Assembly (NCBI RefSeq): GCF_900129755.1
Contig: NZ_FQWT01000001.1
Location: 558,001 to 622,000, forward strand
Length of the DNA stretch: 64,000 nucleotides
Reading direction: 5' to 3'
Source: Chryseobacterium oranimense
Lineage (GTDB): Bacteria; Bacteroidota; Bacteroidia; Flavobacteriales; Weeksellaceae
Below, piece by piece: positions 51,253 to 61,100 of this stretch (the first letter of the stretch is position 1; the number at the start of each line of letters is the position of its first letter). The notes under the pieces are model-generated. The model did not search any database. It was not told the origin of the DNA and saw nothing but the letters and a program-made list of their open reading frames with translations. The position numbers and the translations under genes are program-made.

Positions 51253-52098
51253 ATGGAAATCCTGTTGAGTAAAATATTATCGCAAATAAGGTATCAAGAA
51301 GATAAACTCGCTTCCGATTTGATGCCAACGGCGGAAAAGGCGTATCAAATGACCTTATTCCTGAATGAAATGCTTCTTAAAGTAAAAGCCAAGATTGTGC
51401 AAAGTGGGTTTAAGAACGAACAGCAGGAAATTAACTTTTTTAAGAACATCAAACCCCAAATCTTAGGAAAGCTCATCTACTACAATAAAGTATTTCGATT
51501 TGAAACGACCTGTCCGGTCAGCACAGGGAAAATACATCAGAGTTATTACGAGAATGAATTAAAATCTCTCAAATCAGAATATAAGGAGAGTATTTGCAAT
51601 ACCTATTTTTACAGGTACTACCGTGCAGGAAGAACAGACCGTGACCACAGCTATTTTATGCTCGGAAAAATTAATTACCACGATGGTTTAAATAGCGGAG
51701 TTTTTGAAATAGACCTTAGCTTTTCCACTTATTACGATAACAAAATAGCCCATATTATTGCCAATGAACTACTCTATACTTATTTGCTAAACAAAATCAA
51801 TCCCGAAGAAAATCCTGACTTCGTTTTACTAAATGACGATGTGAATAAGGATATTTCGTGGACTAATTCGCAAAACGCACTTATCGAACTGATATATGCC
51901 CTGTATGCTTCCAGTTCTATCTCACACGGAAGTATCGGTATCAGAAAACTGGCTTTGATTTTTCAAATCCTGTTCCGAACTCCTGTAAATGATATACATC
52001 ACGCTTTCCACAGAATGAAAACCCGTGCAGGTTCCCGAACGGCATTTTTAGACCAGCTTAAAGTTTCATTGGAAGAATATATGGATAAAGACCTTTGA
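51253..52098 (+). CDS. rteC: RteC-type regulator of conjugative element excision
   Basis: A 281-residue protein matching RteC: N-terminal helical region MEILLSKILSQIRYQEDKL...FFKNIKPQILGKLIYYNKVFRFET, central YRYYRAGRTDRDHSYFMLGKINYHDG, and C-terminal IELIYALYASSSISHGSIGIRKLALIFQILFRTPVNDIHHAFHRMKTRAGSRTAFLDQL, which is the DNA-binding winged helix. In CTnDOT, RteC activates the excision operon; here that operon starts 230 bp downstream. A second, divergent family member lies at 63581-64000. Confidence 0.9.
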   Translation: MEILLSKILSQIRYQEDKLASDLMPTAEKAYQMTLFLNEMLLKVKAKIVQSGFKNEQQEINFFKNIKPQILGKLIYYNKVFRFETTCPVSTGKIHQSYYENELKSLKSEYKESICNTYFYRYYRAGRTDRDHSYFMLGKINYHDGLNSGVFEIDLSFSTYYDNKIAHIIANELLYTYLLNKINPEENPDFVLLNDDVNKDISWTNSQNALIELIYALYASSSISHGSIGIRKLALIFQILFRTPVNDIHHAFHRMKTRAGSRTAFLDQLKVSLEEYMDKDL

Positions 52099-52160
52099 CT
52101 ATTAAAAGGCATTGGTTCAAAGCAGTACATTTATGTGTACTGCTTTTTTTTACCCATATC

Positions 52161-52295
52161 TGCCAATTGGCAAATGAAGGCAAAATAACGTAGTTAATAA
52201 TTCAAAAGCCCTCGAAACCCTTATTAAACAAGGGTTTTTCCCGATTGCAAAAATTTTCAAAAAACCGTCAAACCAATTGGCAGACATTGGCAGAC
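52161..52295 (+). promoter_or_regulatory. putative RteC-responsive control region of the excision operon
   Basis: TGCCAATTGGCA (52161-52172) is a perfect palindrome. CCAATTGG recurs at 52273-52280 and continues into a perfect 10-bp tandem repeat ATTGGCAGAC (52276-52285 and 52286-52295). A near -7 element CAATTTTG follows at about 52312. Several TTGGCA half-sites on one face fit binding by the adjacent RteC. Confidence 0.55.
52215..52241 (+). terminator. terminator or attenuator ahead of the excision operon
   Basis: AAACCCTT (52215-52222) / AAGGGTTT (52230-52237) followed by T. It lies between the two TTGGCA clusters and could end rteC transcription. Confidence 0.6.
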
Positions 52296-52346
52296 AAACT
52301 TTGCCACCCTTAGCAATTTTGCATTGTGAACATTAATAGCAATGCA

Positions 52347-52700
52347 ATGAAAATAATCACTATCGAAGAAGAAGCGTGGCAACAGCTCAACAGCCGTATC
52401 AATGCGATTGCCGATTATCTCAAAAGGTTAAATGATACAAGCTACGATGACTTGTGGCTGAACAACCACGAGGTATGCCAATACCTGCACATCAGCGAAA
52501 AGACTTTGTGGCGTATGCGTACCAAAGGCGAAATAGCTTATTCAAAACTTTACGGGCAATACTTCTATACGATTGGAGCAATCAAGGATATGCTCAATGC
52601 CAATGCTATACAAAGCAATGATGAATTTGTACAGGAGCTTATGGCAAAAGGCAAAAGCTATATCAAGAAAGGTAGAAAGCTGAAATCAGGTAAATCTTAA
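52347..52700 (+). CDS. small HTH protein (Xis2c-like excision factor)
   Basis: 117 residues from ATG 52347 (MKIITIEEEAW); a GTG at 52326 would add seven residues but lies at the expected transcript start. HTH segment LNNHEVCQYLHISEKTLWRMRTKGEIAYSKLYGQYFYTIGAIKDML is the MerR-like/excisionase domain. By position it corresponds to the first excision gene of CTnDOT-type elements. Confidence 0.8.
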   Translation: MKIITIEEEAWQQLNSRINAIADYLKRLNDTSYDDLWLNNHEVCQYLHISEKTLWRMRTKGEIAYSKLYGQYFYTIGAIKDMLNANAIQSNDEFVQELMAKGKSYIKKGRKLKSGKS

Positions 52701-52711
52701 AACGTGCGGTT

Positions 52712-53020
52712 ATGAACATTGACAGAATGGAATTTTTGGCGTGGATGGAACGCCTAATGGAACGCCTCGATATGCTGGGCGACAATATAGACAGCTTACA
52801 AAAGAAACGCAACAGCATTGACGGAGAGGAATTGCTCGACAATCAGGATTTACTGCAAATGCTGAAAATCAGCAACCGTTCCCTGCAACGGTATCGCTCC
52901 ATCGGCAAGTTGCCCTATTACACCATAAGTGGCAAACTGTATTACAAACTGTCTGACGTGCATCAGTTCATCAGGGAAAGTTTTAATCCGCCTTTACCCA
53001 AACTGAACGCCAATGGATGA
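52712..53020 (+). CDS. small HTH protein (Xis2d-like excision factor)
   Basis: 102 residues with LLDNQDLLQMLKISNRSLQRYRSIGKLPYYTISGKLYYKLSDVHQFI, an excisionase-type winged HTH like the preceding gene. 11 bp behind it, so cotranscribed. Probably bends DNA at the element ends with the integrase. Confidence 0.8.
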   Translation: MNIDRMEFLAWMERLMERLDMLGDNIDSLQKKRNSIDGEELLDNQDLLQMLKISNRSLQRYRSIGKLPYYTISGKLYYKLSDVHQFIRESFNPPLPKLNANG

Positions 53021-53105
53021 CAAACACTGCCTTTGACTGCCATATCAGGCAAGTGAGCAAACGCTTCATATACATTCGGCATTTGAACTTTAAAATATTC
53101 AGATT

Positions 53106-54569
53106 ATGAGCGAAGAAACAGAAAACAAACAGCAAACTCCCGAACAGTTATCGGATATATTACTGGTATTGGATAAGCAAAAGAATAAAATACAGGCGGT
53201 TACCGGCATAGACGAAAACGGCAAATTGAAGACTACTGACCCCACAAAGGAAAACCAAAGCCAGTTTATGCGTGTGGATAAGCACGGCGATTTGTTCTCC
53301 AACTTCTTCTCTAACTTTTGGAGGCAGTTAAAAAATCCGACCAATTTTTCATTCTTCAAAGTATCGGCTGATGAAGCCGTAGATAAGGCTAAGGAAATGC
53401 AAAAGCAGGTAGATAATCCTACACCCGAAGGCGAAAAGGAAATGAAAAAGAACGAGGTAAAAGCCGAACCCGAAAATGAACAAAAACAAGAAAATAAAAA
53501 TGATATGGCAACAACACAGACAACACCGGATACCAGCGAATACCGCTACAAGCCGGAACAGATTGATTGGGAAACAATGAACAATCTCGGAATAGGCAAA
53601 GAACGCCTTGAAAAAATGAACCTTTTAGACCCGTTGCTAAGAGGTTACAAGACCAATGACCTTGTACCTGTAAGCGTAAACCTCGGCGGGGCTATTGTTC
53701 GCACAGATGCCCGTTTGTCTTTACAGACTGCACCGGACGGAACCGTAGTGGCAGCGATACACGGTATCAGGAAAGAGCCTAACCTGAACTTTGAGTTTTT
53801 CGGACACAAGTTTACCGATGAGGATAAGAAAAACCTGCTCGAAACGGGGAATATGGGTCGTGTGGTTGACTTGACCAATTCCAAGACAGGCGAATTGATG
53901 CCGTCAATTATCAGCGTGGACAGGCTAACCAATGAGCTGATTGCCCTGAAGACCGAATTTGTCAAAATTCCCGATGAGATTAAGGGTGTAAAATTGAACG
54001 ATGAGCAAAAACAAACCTTGATGGAAGGCAAATCGCTTTATTTGGAAGGAATGATTTCTAAAAAGGGCGATGAGTTTAGTGCCAATGTACAGTTTAATGC
54101 GGATAAAAGATATGTTGAGTTTCTGTTTGATAGAAGTAACAATAATCAGCAAACACAAGAAAACCGGCAGAACAATCAGCAAAGCCAACCGCAGGAAGCT
54201 CCGAGAACTTTTAGAGGTAAGGAACTTGATGATGAACAATACAATAAGTTCAAAGCTGGACAAACTGTTTATATAGATGGTCTGATAGATAAAAAAGGAC
54301 AAAAATATCAGGGCTACATCACGCTCAACAAAGAAACTGGCAAAACAGATTTCTCGTTCCAAAATCCCGACAAGCTCAAAGCCCAAGCGAAACCAACCGA
54401 AGCCCACAAAACGCAGACTGCGGTTAATTCCGAGGGAAAAACCAACGAAGCAACCAAGAATATCAAAGAGCCTTTGAAATCGGGGCAGCAAACACCCAAA
54501 AATGAAAAACAGCAGGAACAACAGAACAAACCCAAAGCACCTGCAAAATCCAAAGGCGTAAAAAGATAG
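53106..54569 (+). CDS. DUF3945 domain protein
   Basis: A 487-residue hydrophilic protein. After a charged N-terminus (residues 1-130, Gln/Lys/Glu-rich) comes WETMNNLGIGKERLEKMNLLDPLLRGYKTNDLVPVSVNLGGAIVRTDARLSLQ, typical of DUF3945. Two similar modules follow: VKLNDEQKQTLMEGKSLYLEGMISKKGDEFSANVQFNADKRYVEF and ELDDEQYNKFKAGQTVYIDGLIDKKGQKYQGYITLNKETGKTDF. The tail is low-complexity. It sits where CTnDOT has orf3; the function is unknown. It ends 6 bp before topB. Confidence 0.85.
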   Translation: MSEETENKQQTPEQLSDILLVLDKQKNKIQAVTGIDENGKLKTTDPTKENQSQFMRVDKHGDLFSNFFSNFWRQLKNPTNFSFFKVSADEAVDKAKEMQKQVDNPTPEGEKEMKKNEVKAEPENEQKQENKNDMATTQTTPDTSEYRYKPEQIDWETMNNLGIGKERLEKMNLLDPLLRGYKTNDLVPVSVNLGGAIVRTDARLSLQTAPDGTVVAAIHGIRKEPNLNFEFFGHKFTDEDKKNLLETGNMGRVVDLTNSKTGELMPSIISVDRLTNELIALKTEFVKIPDEIKGVKLNDEQKQTLMEGKSLYLEGMISKKGDEFSANVQFNADKRYVEFLFDRSNNNQQTQENRQNNQQSQPQEAPRTFRGKELDDEQYNKFKAGQTVYIDGLIDKKGQKYQGYITLNKETGKTDFSFQNPDKLKAQAKPTEAHKTQTAVNSEGKTNEATKNIKEPLKSGQQTPKNEKQQEQQNKPKAPAKSKGVKR

Positions 54570-54575
54570 TGAATA

Positions 54576-56660
54576 ATGAAAACAATTATTGCAGAAAAAC
54601 CAAGCGTAGCAAGGGAAATAGCCGGACTTGTGGGAGCATCCGATAAAAAGGACGGCTACCTTACGGGTAACGGCTATTTTGTTACGTGGGCATTCGGACA
54701 TCTGATAGGATTGGGAATGCCCGAAGATTACGGCATTTCGGGGTTTGACAAAGCATCCTTGCCGATACTTCCAAACCCTTTTATGCTGACCGTTCGCAAA
54801 GTCAAAAAAGACAAAGGCTATCAAGCCGATGCTGGTGCATTGAAACAGCTAAAAGTGATTGAAAAACTGTTTAACCAAAGTGAAAGCCTCATCGTGGCAA
54901 CCGATGCAGGTCGTGAGGGCGAACTCATCTTTCGGTACATTTATGAGTATCTGAAATGCTGTAAGCCCTTTAAACGGCTTTGGATAAGCTCGCTGACCGA
55001 AAAAGCCATTAAACAGGGCTTTGACAACCTAAAAGACGGAAAGGAATTTGACGGATTATATCAGGCGGCACAAGGCAGAAGCCGTGCCGATTGGCTCGTA
55101 GGCATCAATGCTACACAGGCATTGAGCATTGCCGCAGGCAACGGTATTTATTCGCTCGGAAGAGTGCAAACGCCTACACTGGCTTTGATTTGCAAACGGT
55201 ATATAGATAACAAGAATTTCGCCGTACAGAAATATTGGCAGATACAATTATCCCACTCCAAAGAGCAAATTGATTTTAAAAGTATTTCTGCTACCAAATG
55301 GCAGGATAAAAAGCTGGCAGATGATACATTAAAATCTATTGAAAGGAATGGTAATACTGTAACAGTTACTTCCGTAGAAAATAAGAATATAACGGAGCAG
55401 CCGCCTTTGCTTTTTGACCTCACAGGCTTGCAAAAGGAAGCCAACAAAAAGCTGAACCTCTCTGCTGAAAAAACTTTGAATATTGCTCAAAGCCTGTACG
55501 AAAAGAAATTCATTACCTATCCACGTACCGGGAGCAAATACATCCCCGAAGATATGTGGGCTGAAATTCCCAACCTCGTGAGGGCATTGCAGAACAGGGA
55601 AACCTGCAAAGCTGCTTTATCCAAAATTAAATGGGGGCGTTTCAATAAGCGTATTGTAAATGATTTGCGTGTTACCGACCACCACGGATTGTTGATTACA
55701 GATAAAGTCCCGTCCGTTTTGAGTGCAGACGAAAATGCGGTGTATGATATGATTGCCTTTCGCCTGCTCGAAGCCATTTCGCAAGCCTGCATCAAAGAAA
55801 TAACCGATGTTTCCTTACAGGCAATGCACTATGATTTCACCGTAAAAGGCTGTAAAATTTTGGAAGCAGGCTGGCGTATGATTAAGGGTAATTTTTCGGA
55901 AGATGATGCAGAACCTATACAGGATTTGCCCGAATTGAAAAAAGGCGATGAACTTAAAATAAAAGAAGCTGCCATTCTCGAAAAGAAAACCAAACCTCCT
56001 GTGCTTTATACCGAAGCTGGGCTTTTGTCGGCTATGGAAACCGCAGGTAAGGAAATCGAAAACGAAGAAGAACGGAAAGCCCTGCAAAACATCGGTATCG
56101 GTACTCCGGCTACAAGAGCCGCCATTATCGAAACACTGTTTACCCGTAACTATATCCAACGAGAAAAAAAATCTTTAATACCAACCGAAAAAGGATTGCA
56201 GGTTTACGAATTGGTTAAAGACCGAAAAATTGCGGACGTGGCTATGACCGCAGAATGGGAACTCGCTTTGCAGAAAATTGAGAACAACGAAGCGAATGCC
56301 GGAAGTTTTCAAAAGGAAACGGAAACCTTTGCAAAGTCCATTACCGATGAATTGCTGCAAACCTCCATTGCTCAAAACAGCCTCCCTAAATTGGTTTGTC
56401 CGAAATGTAAAAGCCAACAGCTTATTATCCGTGATAAGATTGTTAAATGCTCCGATGAAGTTTGCGGCTGGATACAGTTTCGCAATGTGTGCGAAGTGCA
56501 AATCAGTATTTCCGATATTGAAAACCTTGTGAATAAAGGGAAAACCAATCTTATCAAAGGAATGAAAAGCAAGGCAGGAAAGAAATTCGATGCTTATATC
56601 GTATTGGATGCCGATTGCAAAACCTCTTTTGAGTTTGATAATAAAAAGCCAAAAAGATAA
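54576..56660 (+). CDS. topB: DNA topoisomerase III (Exc-like)
   Basis: A 694-residue type IA topoisomerase: TOPRIM start IIAEKPSVAREIAGLVG, metal motif ATDAGREGELIFR (108-120), catalytic Tyr315 in FITYPRTGSKYI, and a C-terminal four-Cys zinc finger (CPKCKS...CSDEVCG). In CTnDOT the corresponding enzyme is Exc, part of the excision operon. It overlaps the next start by one base (TAATG). Confidence 0.95.
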   Translation: MKTIIAEKPSVAREIAGLVGASDKKDGYLTGNGYFVTWAFGHLIGLGMPEDYGISGFDKASLPILPNPFMLTVRKVKKDKGYQADAGALKQLKVIEKLFNQSESLIVATDAGREGELIFRYIYEYLKCCKPFKRLWISSLTEKAIKQGFDNLKDGKEFDGLYQAAQGRSRADWLVGINATQALSIAAGNGIYSLGRVQTPTLALICKRYIDNKNFAVQKYWQIQLSHSKEQIDFKSISATKWQDKKLADDTLKSIERNGNTVTVTSVENKNITEQPPLLFDLTGLQKEANKKLNLSAEKTLNIAQSLYEKKFITYPRTGSKYIPEDMWAEIPNLVRALQNRETCKAALSKIKWGRFNKRIVNDLRVTDHHGLLITDKVPSVLSADENAVYDMIAFRLLEAISQACIKEITDVSLQAMHYDFTVKGCKILEAGWRMIKGNFSEDDAEPIQDLPELKKGDELKIKEAAILEKKTKPPVLYTEAGLLSAMETAGKEIENEEERKALQNIGIGTPATRAAIIETLFTRNYIQREKKSLIPTEKGLQVYELVKDRKIADVAMTAEWELALQKIENNEANAGSFQKETETFAKSITDELLQTSIAQNSLPKLVCPKCKSQQLIIRDKIVKCSDEVCGWIQFRNVCEVQISISDIENLVNKGKTNLIKGMKSKAGKKFDAYIVLDADCKTSFEFDNKKPKR

Positions 56661-57538
56661 TGACCGATATTACCATATCCCAAAAGGAAATAGCACCGCT
56701 TATCCATACCATTAGGGATAAGCAAGTTATTCTTGATGCTGATTTAGCAATGCTCTATCAGGTAGAAACAAAAGCCCTAAACAGGGTTGTAAAGAGAAAC
56801 CAAAACCGCTTTCCCGAAACTTTTTGCTTTCAGCTTAGCGAACAGGAAGTAAAATCTTTGAAGTACCAATTTGGCACTTCAAACGTTGGACGGGGCGGGA
56901 GGCGTACGCTACCCTTTGCATTTTGTGAGCAAGGAGTGGCAATGATGTCCGCATTGTTGCGAAGTGATATAGCGGTAAAGGTCAGCATTGAGATTATGAA
57001 TGCCTTTGTAGAAATGCGGAAAATGCTTATCAGCAATGCTTCGCTGTTTCATCGTTTGAATAATATAGAACTGAAACAACTACAAGCCGACCAAAAATTT
57101 GAGGAAATCTTTAAGGCATTGGAAAGCGACAAGCTCCACAGCGAAAATGGCATCTTCTACAACGGTCAGGTTTTCGATGCTTACGCCTTTGTGTCGGATA
57201 TTGTACGAAGTGCCAAAAGCTCCATTATCCTGCTGGATAACTACGTGGACGATACAGTGCTGACTTTGCTGGGCAAGCGCAAGGAAAATGTAACCGCTAC
57301 AATCTATACCAAAACTATCAGCAATCAGCTACGGCTGGATGTACAACGGTACAACAGCCAGTATGCTCCGATTGAAATTGAGGTTTTCTCCGATGCTCAC
57401 GACCGCTTTTTGATTATTGATAATGCAGAACTATACCACATCGGGGCATCTCTCAAAGACCTGGGCAAAAAATGGTTTGCCTTTTCGAGAATGGATATTG
57501 AGGTCGGCAGGATGCTCCAAATTCTAAACAATCCATAA
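56660..57538 (+). CDS. ORF6N domain protein fused to a PLD-like domain
   Basis: 292 residues. Residues about 8-120 are an ORF6N DNA-binding domain (IRDKQVILDADLAMLYQVETKALNRVVKRN ... FCEQGVAMMSALLRSDIAVKVSIEIMNAFVEMRK), known from phage antirepressors. Residues 165-290 resemble a phospholipase-D-type nuclease fold with His247, Arg249 and Asp254 in HDRFLIID, i.e. HKD with Lys replaced by Arg. It is translationally coupled to topB, and a terminator follows. Confidence 0.82.
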   Translation: MTDITISQKEIAPLIHTIRDKQVILDADLAMLYQVETKALNRVVKRNQNRFPETFCFQLSEQEVKSLKYQFGTSNVGRGGRRTLPFAFCEQGVAMMSALLRSDIAVKVSIEIMNAFVEMRKMLISNASLFHRLNNIELKQLQADQKFEEIFKALESDKLHSENGIFYNGQVFDAYAFVSDIVRSAKSSIILLDNYVDDTVLTLLGKRKENVTATIYTKTISNQLRLDVQRYNSQYAPIEIEVFSDAHDRFLIIDNAELYHIGASLKDLGKKWFAFSRMDIEVGRMLQILNNP

Positions 57539-57542
57539 AATG

Positions 57543-57572
57543 AACCTCTGAATTTTCAGAGGTTTTTTATTG
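57543..57572 (+). terminator. terminator of the excision operon
   Basis: AACCTCTGAA / TTCAGAGGTT with a 2-nt loop and six T. It separates the topB/ORF6N unit from the DUF1896/helicase unit. Confidence 0.85.
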
Positions 57573-57683
57573 CTCATTGCGACAAATCCTGCCACACAAA
57601 GCCAAACCCTGCCACTTCTTCAAAGGCACTTATCTACCGCTATAATTTTAGGCTTCAAGCAAAATTCTAAACAAAATTATAGT

Positions 57684-58121
57684 ATGAGTACACAGCAAAA
57701 AGACTTGTCGTATTACAGATTACGACTACAAGAACATCTTAATTCAGGCTTTCCTGAAAAAGCCAGCGACCACAAATTTATCGACCAGCGTTCTTCGTGG
57801 GCTGCCAATGCTTACGAGGGTGCTTTCAGTTCGGGAAACGCTATTGAGCAGTGCAACGAAATAGCCAATTACATTCTCTTTGAGGGCTTACATTTTTCAA
57901 GGTTCGATACCATTTTTCAGGTGGTCTGCAATGAGTTCGATACCCTAATGGCAGACGAGGAACTTCGACCATTTGCCCTGAAAATGTTCCGTGTTTGCGA
58001 GCCTGTTTTTGCCAAATATAAACTGACCGATGATTTCGCCTACGGTTATGAGTTTGATGTACTCTACACCGAAATAACGGGAACCATCGCAATATGGATA
58101 ACCGAAAATGGGCTTCAGTAA
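57684..58121 (+). CDS. DUF1896 family protein
   Basis: 145 residues from [26 protein letters not shown]; upstream in-frame codons (from 57570) are repeat-poor noncoding-like and cross the terminator T-run. The sequence [46 protein letters not shown] is the DUF1896 pattern found next to the big helicase in Bacteroidota elements. It overlaps the helicase gene by 14 bp. Confidence 0.85.
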   Translation: MSTQQKDLSYYRLRLQEHLNSGFPEKASDHKFIDQRSSWAANAYEGAFSSGNAIEQCNEIANYILFEGLHFSRFDTIFQVVCNEFDTLMADEELRPFALKMFRVCEPVFAKYKLTDDFAYGYEFDVLYTEITGTIAIWITENGLQ

Positions 58122-61100
58122 AAAGCAACATCTCCAACAGAATATTGATGCCCTGCGAATTGCTTTTAAACTGGAAAAGGAGAACCGACAAGCCACCGTA
58201 GGCGAAAGACTGCTAATGATGCAATACAGCGGATTTGGCGGTCTTAAATTCGTTCTGAACCCCGTTGAATATGAGATGGACATCAACAATTGGAGAAAGA
58301 CCGAACACGACCTTTTCTCTATTACGCAGGAGCTGCATCAGGTTTTAAAAGAAAATGCCACAGACGAAAAGCAATACAAACGATTTGTGGACAGTATGCG
58401 AAGCTCCGTACTCACAGCATTCTACACACCGCCGGAGGTTATAGATGCCGTTTCTTCCGTATTGCGTGATAGCGGTTTGAAGATTGATAAATTCCTCGAA
58501 CCCTCCGCAGGTATCGGCTCATTTATACAATCCTTTTCGGAAAATCAAAAAGCCAATGTTACTGCTTACGAAAAAGATTTGCTAACGGGCAAAATCCTAA
58601 AGCAGCTTTATCCCGCAAATAATATCCGCATAAGCGGTTTTGAGGAAATCCCCGAAAAGGAACAAAGCAGTTACGATGTTGTTGCCAGCAATATCCCGTT
58701 CGGTGATACCTCTGTATTTGACCTTTCATACTCCCGAAGTAGAAACCCCGCAAAGGAGCAAGCTGCCCGAAGCATTCATAACTATTTCTTTTTGAAAGGA
58801 AATGATATGCTCCGAGAAGGTGGTTTGCAGGCTTTCATTACCTCACAGGGGATTTTGAACAGCCCGAATAATGAGCCGATACGCAGGGCATTAATGGAAA
58901 ACAACAATTTGGTTTCAGCTATCCGCTTACCCAACAATCTGTTTACAGATTATGCAGGTACAGAGGTTGGCTCTGACCTGATAATCCTGCAAAAGAATAC
59001 AGCAAAACCAAATTTGACCGAAGCGGAAGAATTGTTTTGCCAAAGCAACAAAACAGGATATGGTACACCCAGCAATGCTTTATTTGAGGACGGTACAAGA
59101 ATTATACATACGCATTGGAAAGTAGATACTGACCCTTACGGGCAACCTGCATTAATCTATACACACAAAGACGGCGTTGAGGGCATTGCAAATGCCCTCA
59201 AAGAGATGCTTTCCGAAGATTTTGGTAACCACCTGAATTTGTCTTTATACAAAGGCGAACAACACGATGAACCTTTTATACAAATTCCAACGCCGGTAAT
59301 TCCGCCTCCCATTGTTGAGCGTGAAATCATTCAGCCCCAGCAACAGCTTTTTACGACACCTGTGATAAGACAGGAAAGTCCGCAGGAATTAAAACAGCTA
59401 AGCATTTTCGACCTATTTGAAAATACAGGTGAAACTGTGGCTGTCCTTGCTCCGCCAAAAAAAGCAACATCAGCCAAAAGACAGACCAGCCAGAGAAAAC
59501 GAATGCCTATCAGTCGCCAGCCCGACCTGTTCAGTTCTGCAATGCAGCAACCTTACACGCTTCCTGTTTCAAATGGCAATAAAACATTTAATGGCAAAGA
59601 ACAGGAAGTAATCGGCGATTTGTTTTCGCAACAAAACGGGAATGGCCAAGCTGATAAGCCAGCCATTCCCGTAGCCGTTCTTGCCGCCATTCCCGAACCT
59701 GCGCCGTTTAGTAACGAACTGCAATCGTTCCACCGAAACGATTGCCTTGTGGTAGATAATGGCTGGGTGGGTTATCTGCAAAGTGTAGATACCGCAGACG
59801 GTACGGCTGTCTTCCACCCGTTGCAATTACCTCCTACGCAAAAAGCAAGAGCCGAAGCGTATATACAGGTACGTGATGTTTACCAACAGCTTTATACCAA
59901 AGAAGCACAGCACCAAACTGAACACAAAGAAGAAAGGGAAAACCTTAACCGATTGTACGATGCCTTTATCAAAAGGTATGGCAATCTGAATAGCGCCGAT
60001 AATATCAAGCTCATTAAAACGGACAGTGCCGGAAAGGAAATGCCTTATCTGGAGCGTGTGGTGGGCGGCGTGGTACACAAAGCGGATATATTCAGCCGTC
60101 CGGTCAGCTTTTCCATCACAACATTAGCTACCGACAATCCCGATGAAGCGTTGGCGGCATCGCTGAACAAATACGGAAGTGTGGATTTGGACTATATGTC
60201 CGAAGTGAGCAATATGACTGCCGATGTGCTGAAAGAAGCCTTACACGGCAGGATTTTCTATAACCCTTTGCAACAGGAATATGAAATCGCCGAACGCTGG
60301 ATTGCAGGTAACGTGGTAGAAAAAGCGGCGGATGTAAGAAACTACCTCGAAAACAATCCCGATGATGCCCAAGCCAAAGAAAGCCTTACTGCTTTGGAAG
60401 AAGCCCGCCCAAGACGAATTGAATTTGAAGAGCTGGACTTTAACCTCGGCGAACGCTGGATACCGACTGGCGTTTATGCCCGTTTTGCTTCGCATCTTTT
60501 CGATACGGATGTGCGTGTACATTATTCCGAAAGCTCCGATGACTTTTCTGTAACCTGTGGACAGAAGAATGTGCATATATGGGACAAATATGCTGTTAAG
60601 GCAGAGAGCAGAACGTTTGACGGGATTAACCTGCTGAGGCACGCCCTTGTCAATACTACGCCTGATATTACCAAGAAAATCACAATAGATGATAAGGAAG
60701 TAAAGGTTAGGGATATGGAAGCCATTCAAATGGCAAACACCAAGATTGACGAAATCCGAACTGCCTTTACAGAGTGGCTCCACGCCCAAAACAATGAGTT
60801 TAAAAACAGGCTGACCGACCAATACAATGATACCTTTAACTGTTTCGTCCGACCGAATTATAACGGAACACATCAGGAGTTTCCGGGATTAGACCGCAAG
60901 GGGTTAAAAATCCAAGACCTGTATGATAGCCAAAAGGACACCGTTTGGATGATTAAGCTCAACAACGGTGCTATCTGCGACCACGAAGTAGGTGCAGGAA
61001 AAACGCTGGTAATGTGTACGGCAGCACAGGAAATGAAGCGGTTGGGGCTGGCTCACAAACCAATGATTATCGGGCTGAAAGCGAACGTACCCGAAATTGC

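Noticed and set aside
53925..54824. 299-codon minus-strand frame opposite the DUF3945 and topB genes
   Set aside because: Phe/Leu-rich shadow translation of two well-supported plus-strand genes.
60241..60873. 210-codon minus-strand frame inside the helicase gene
   Set aside because: Antisense shadow of a gene with complete helicase and methylase motifs.
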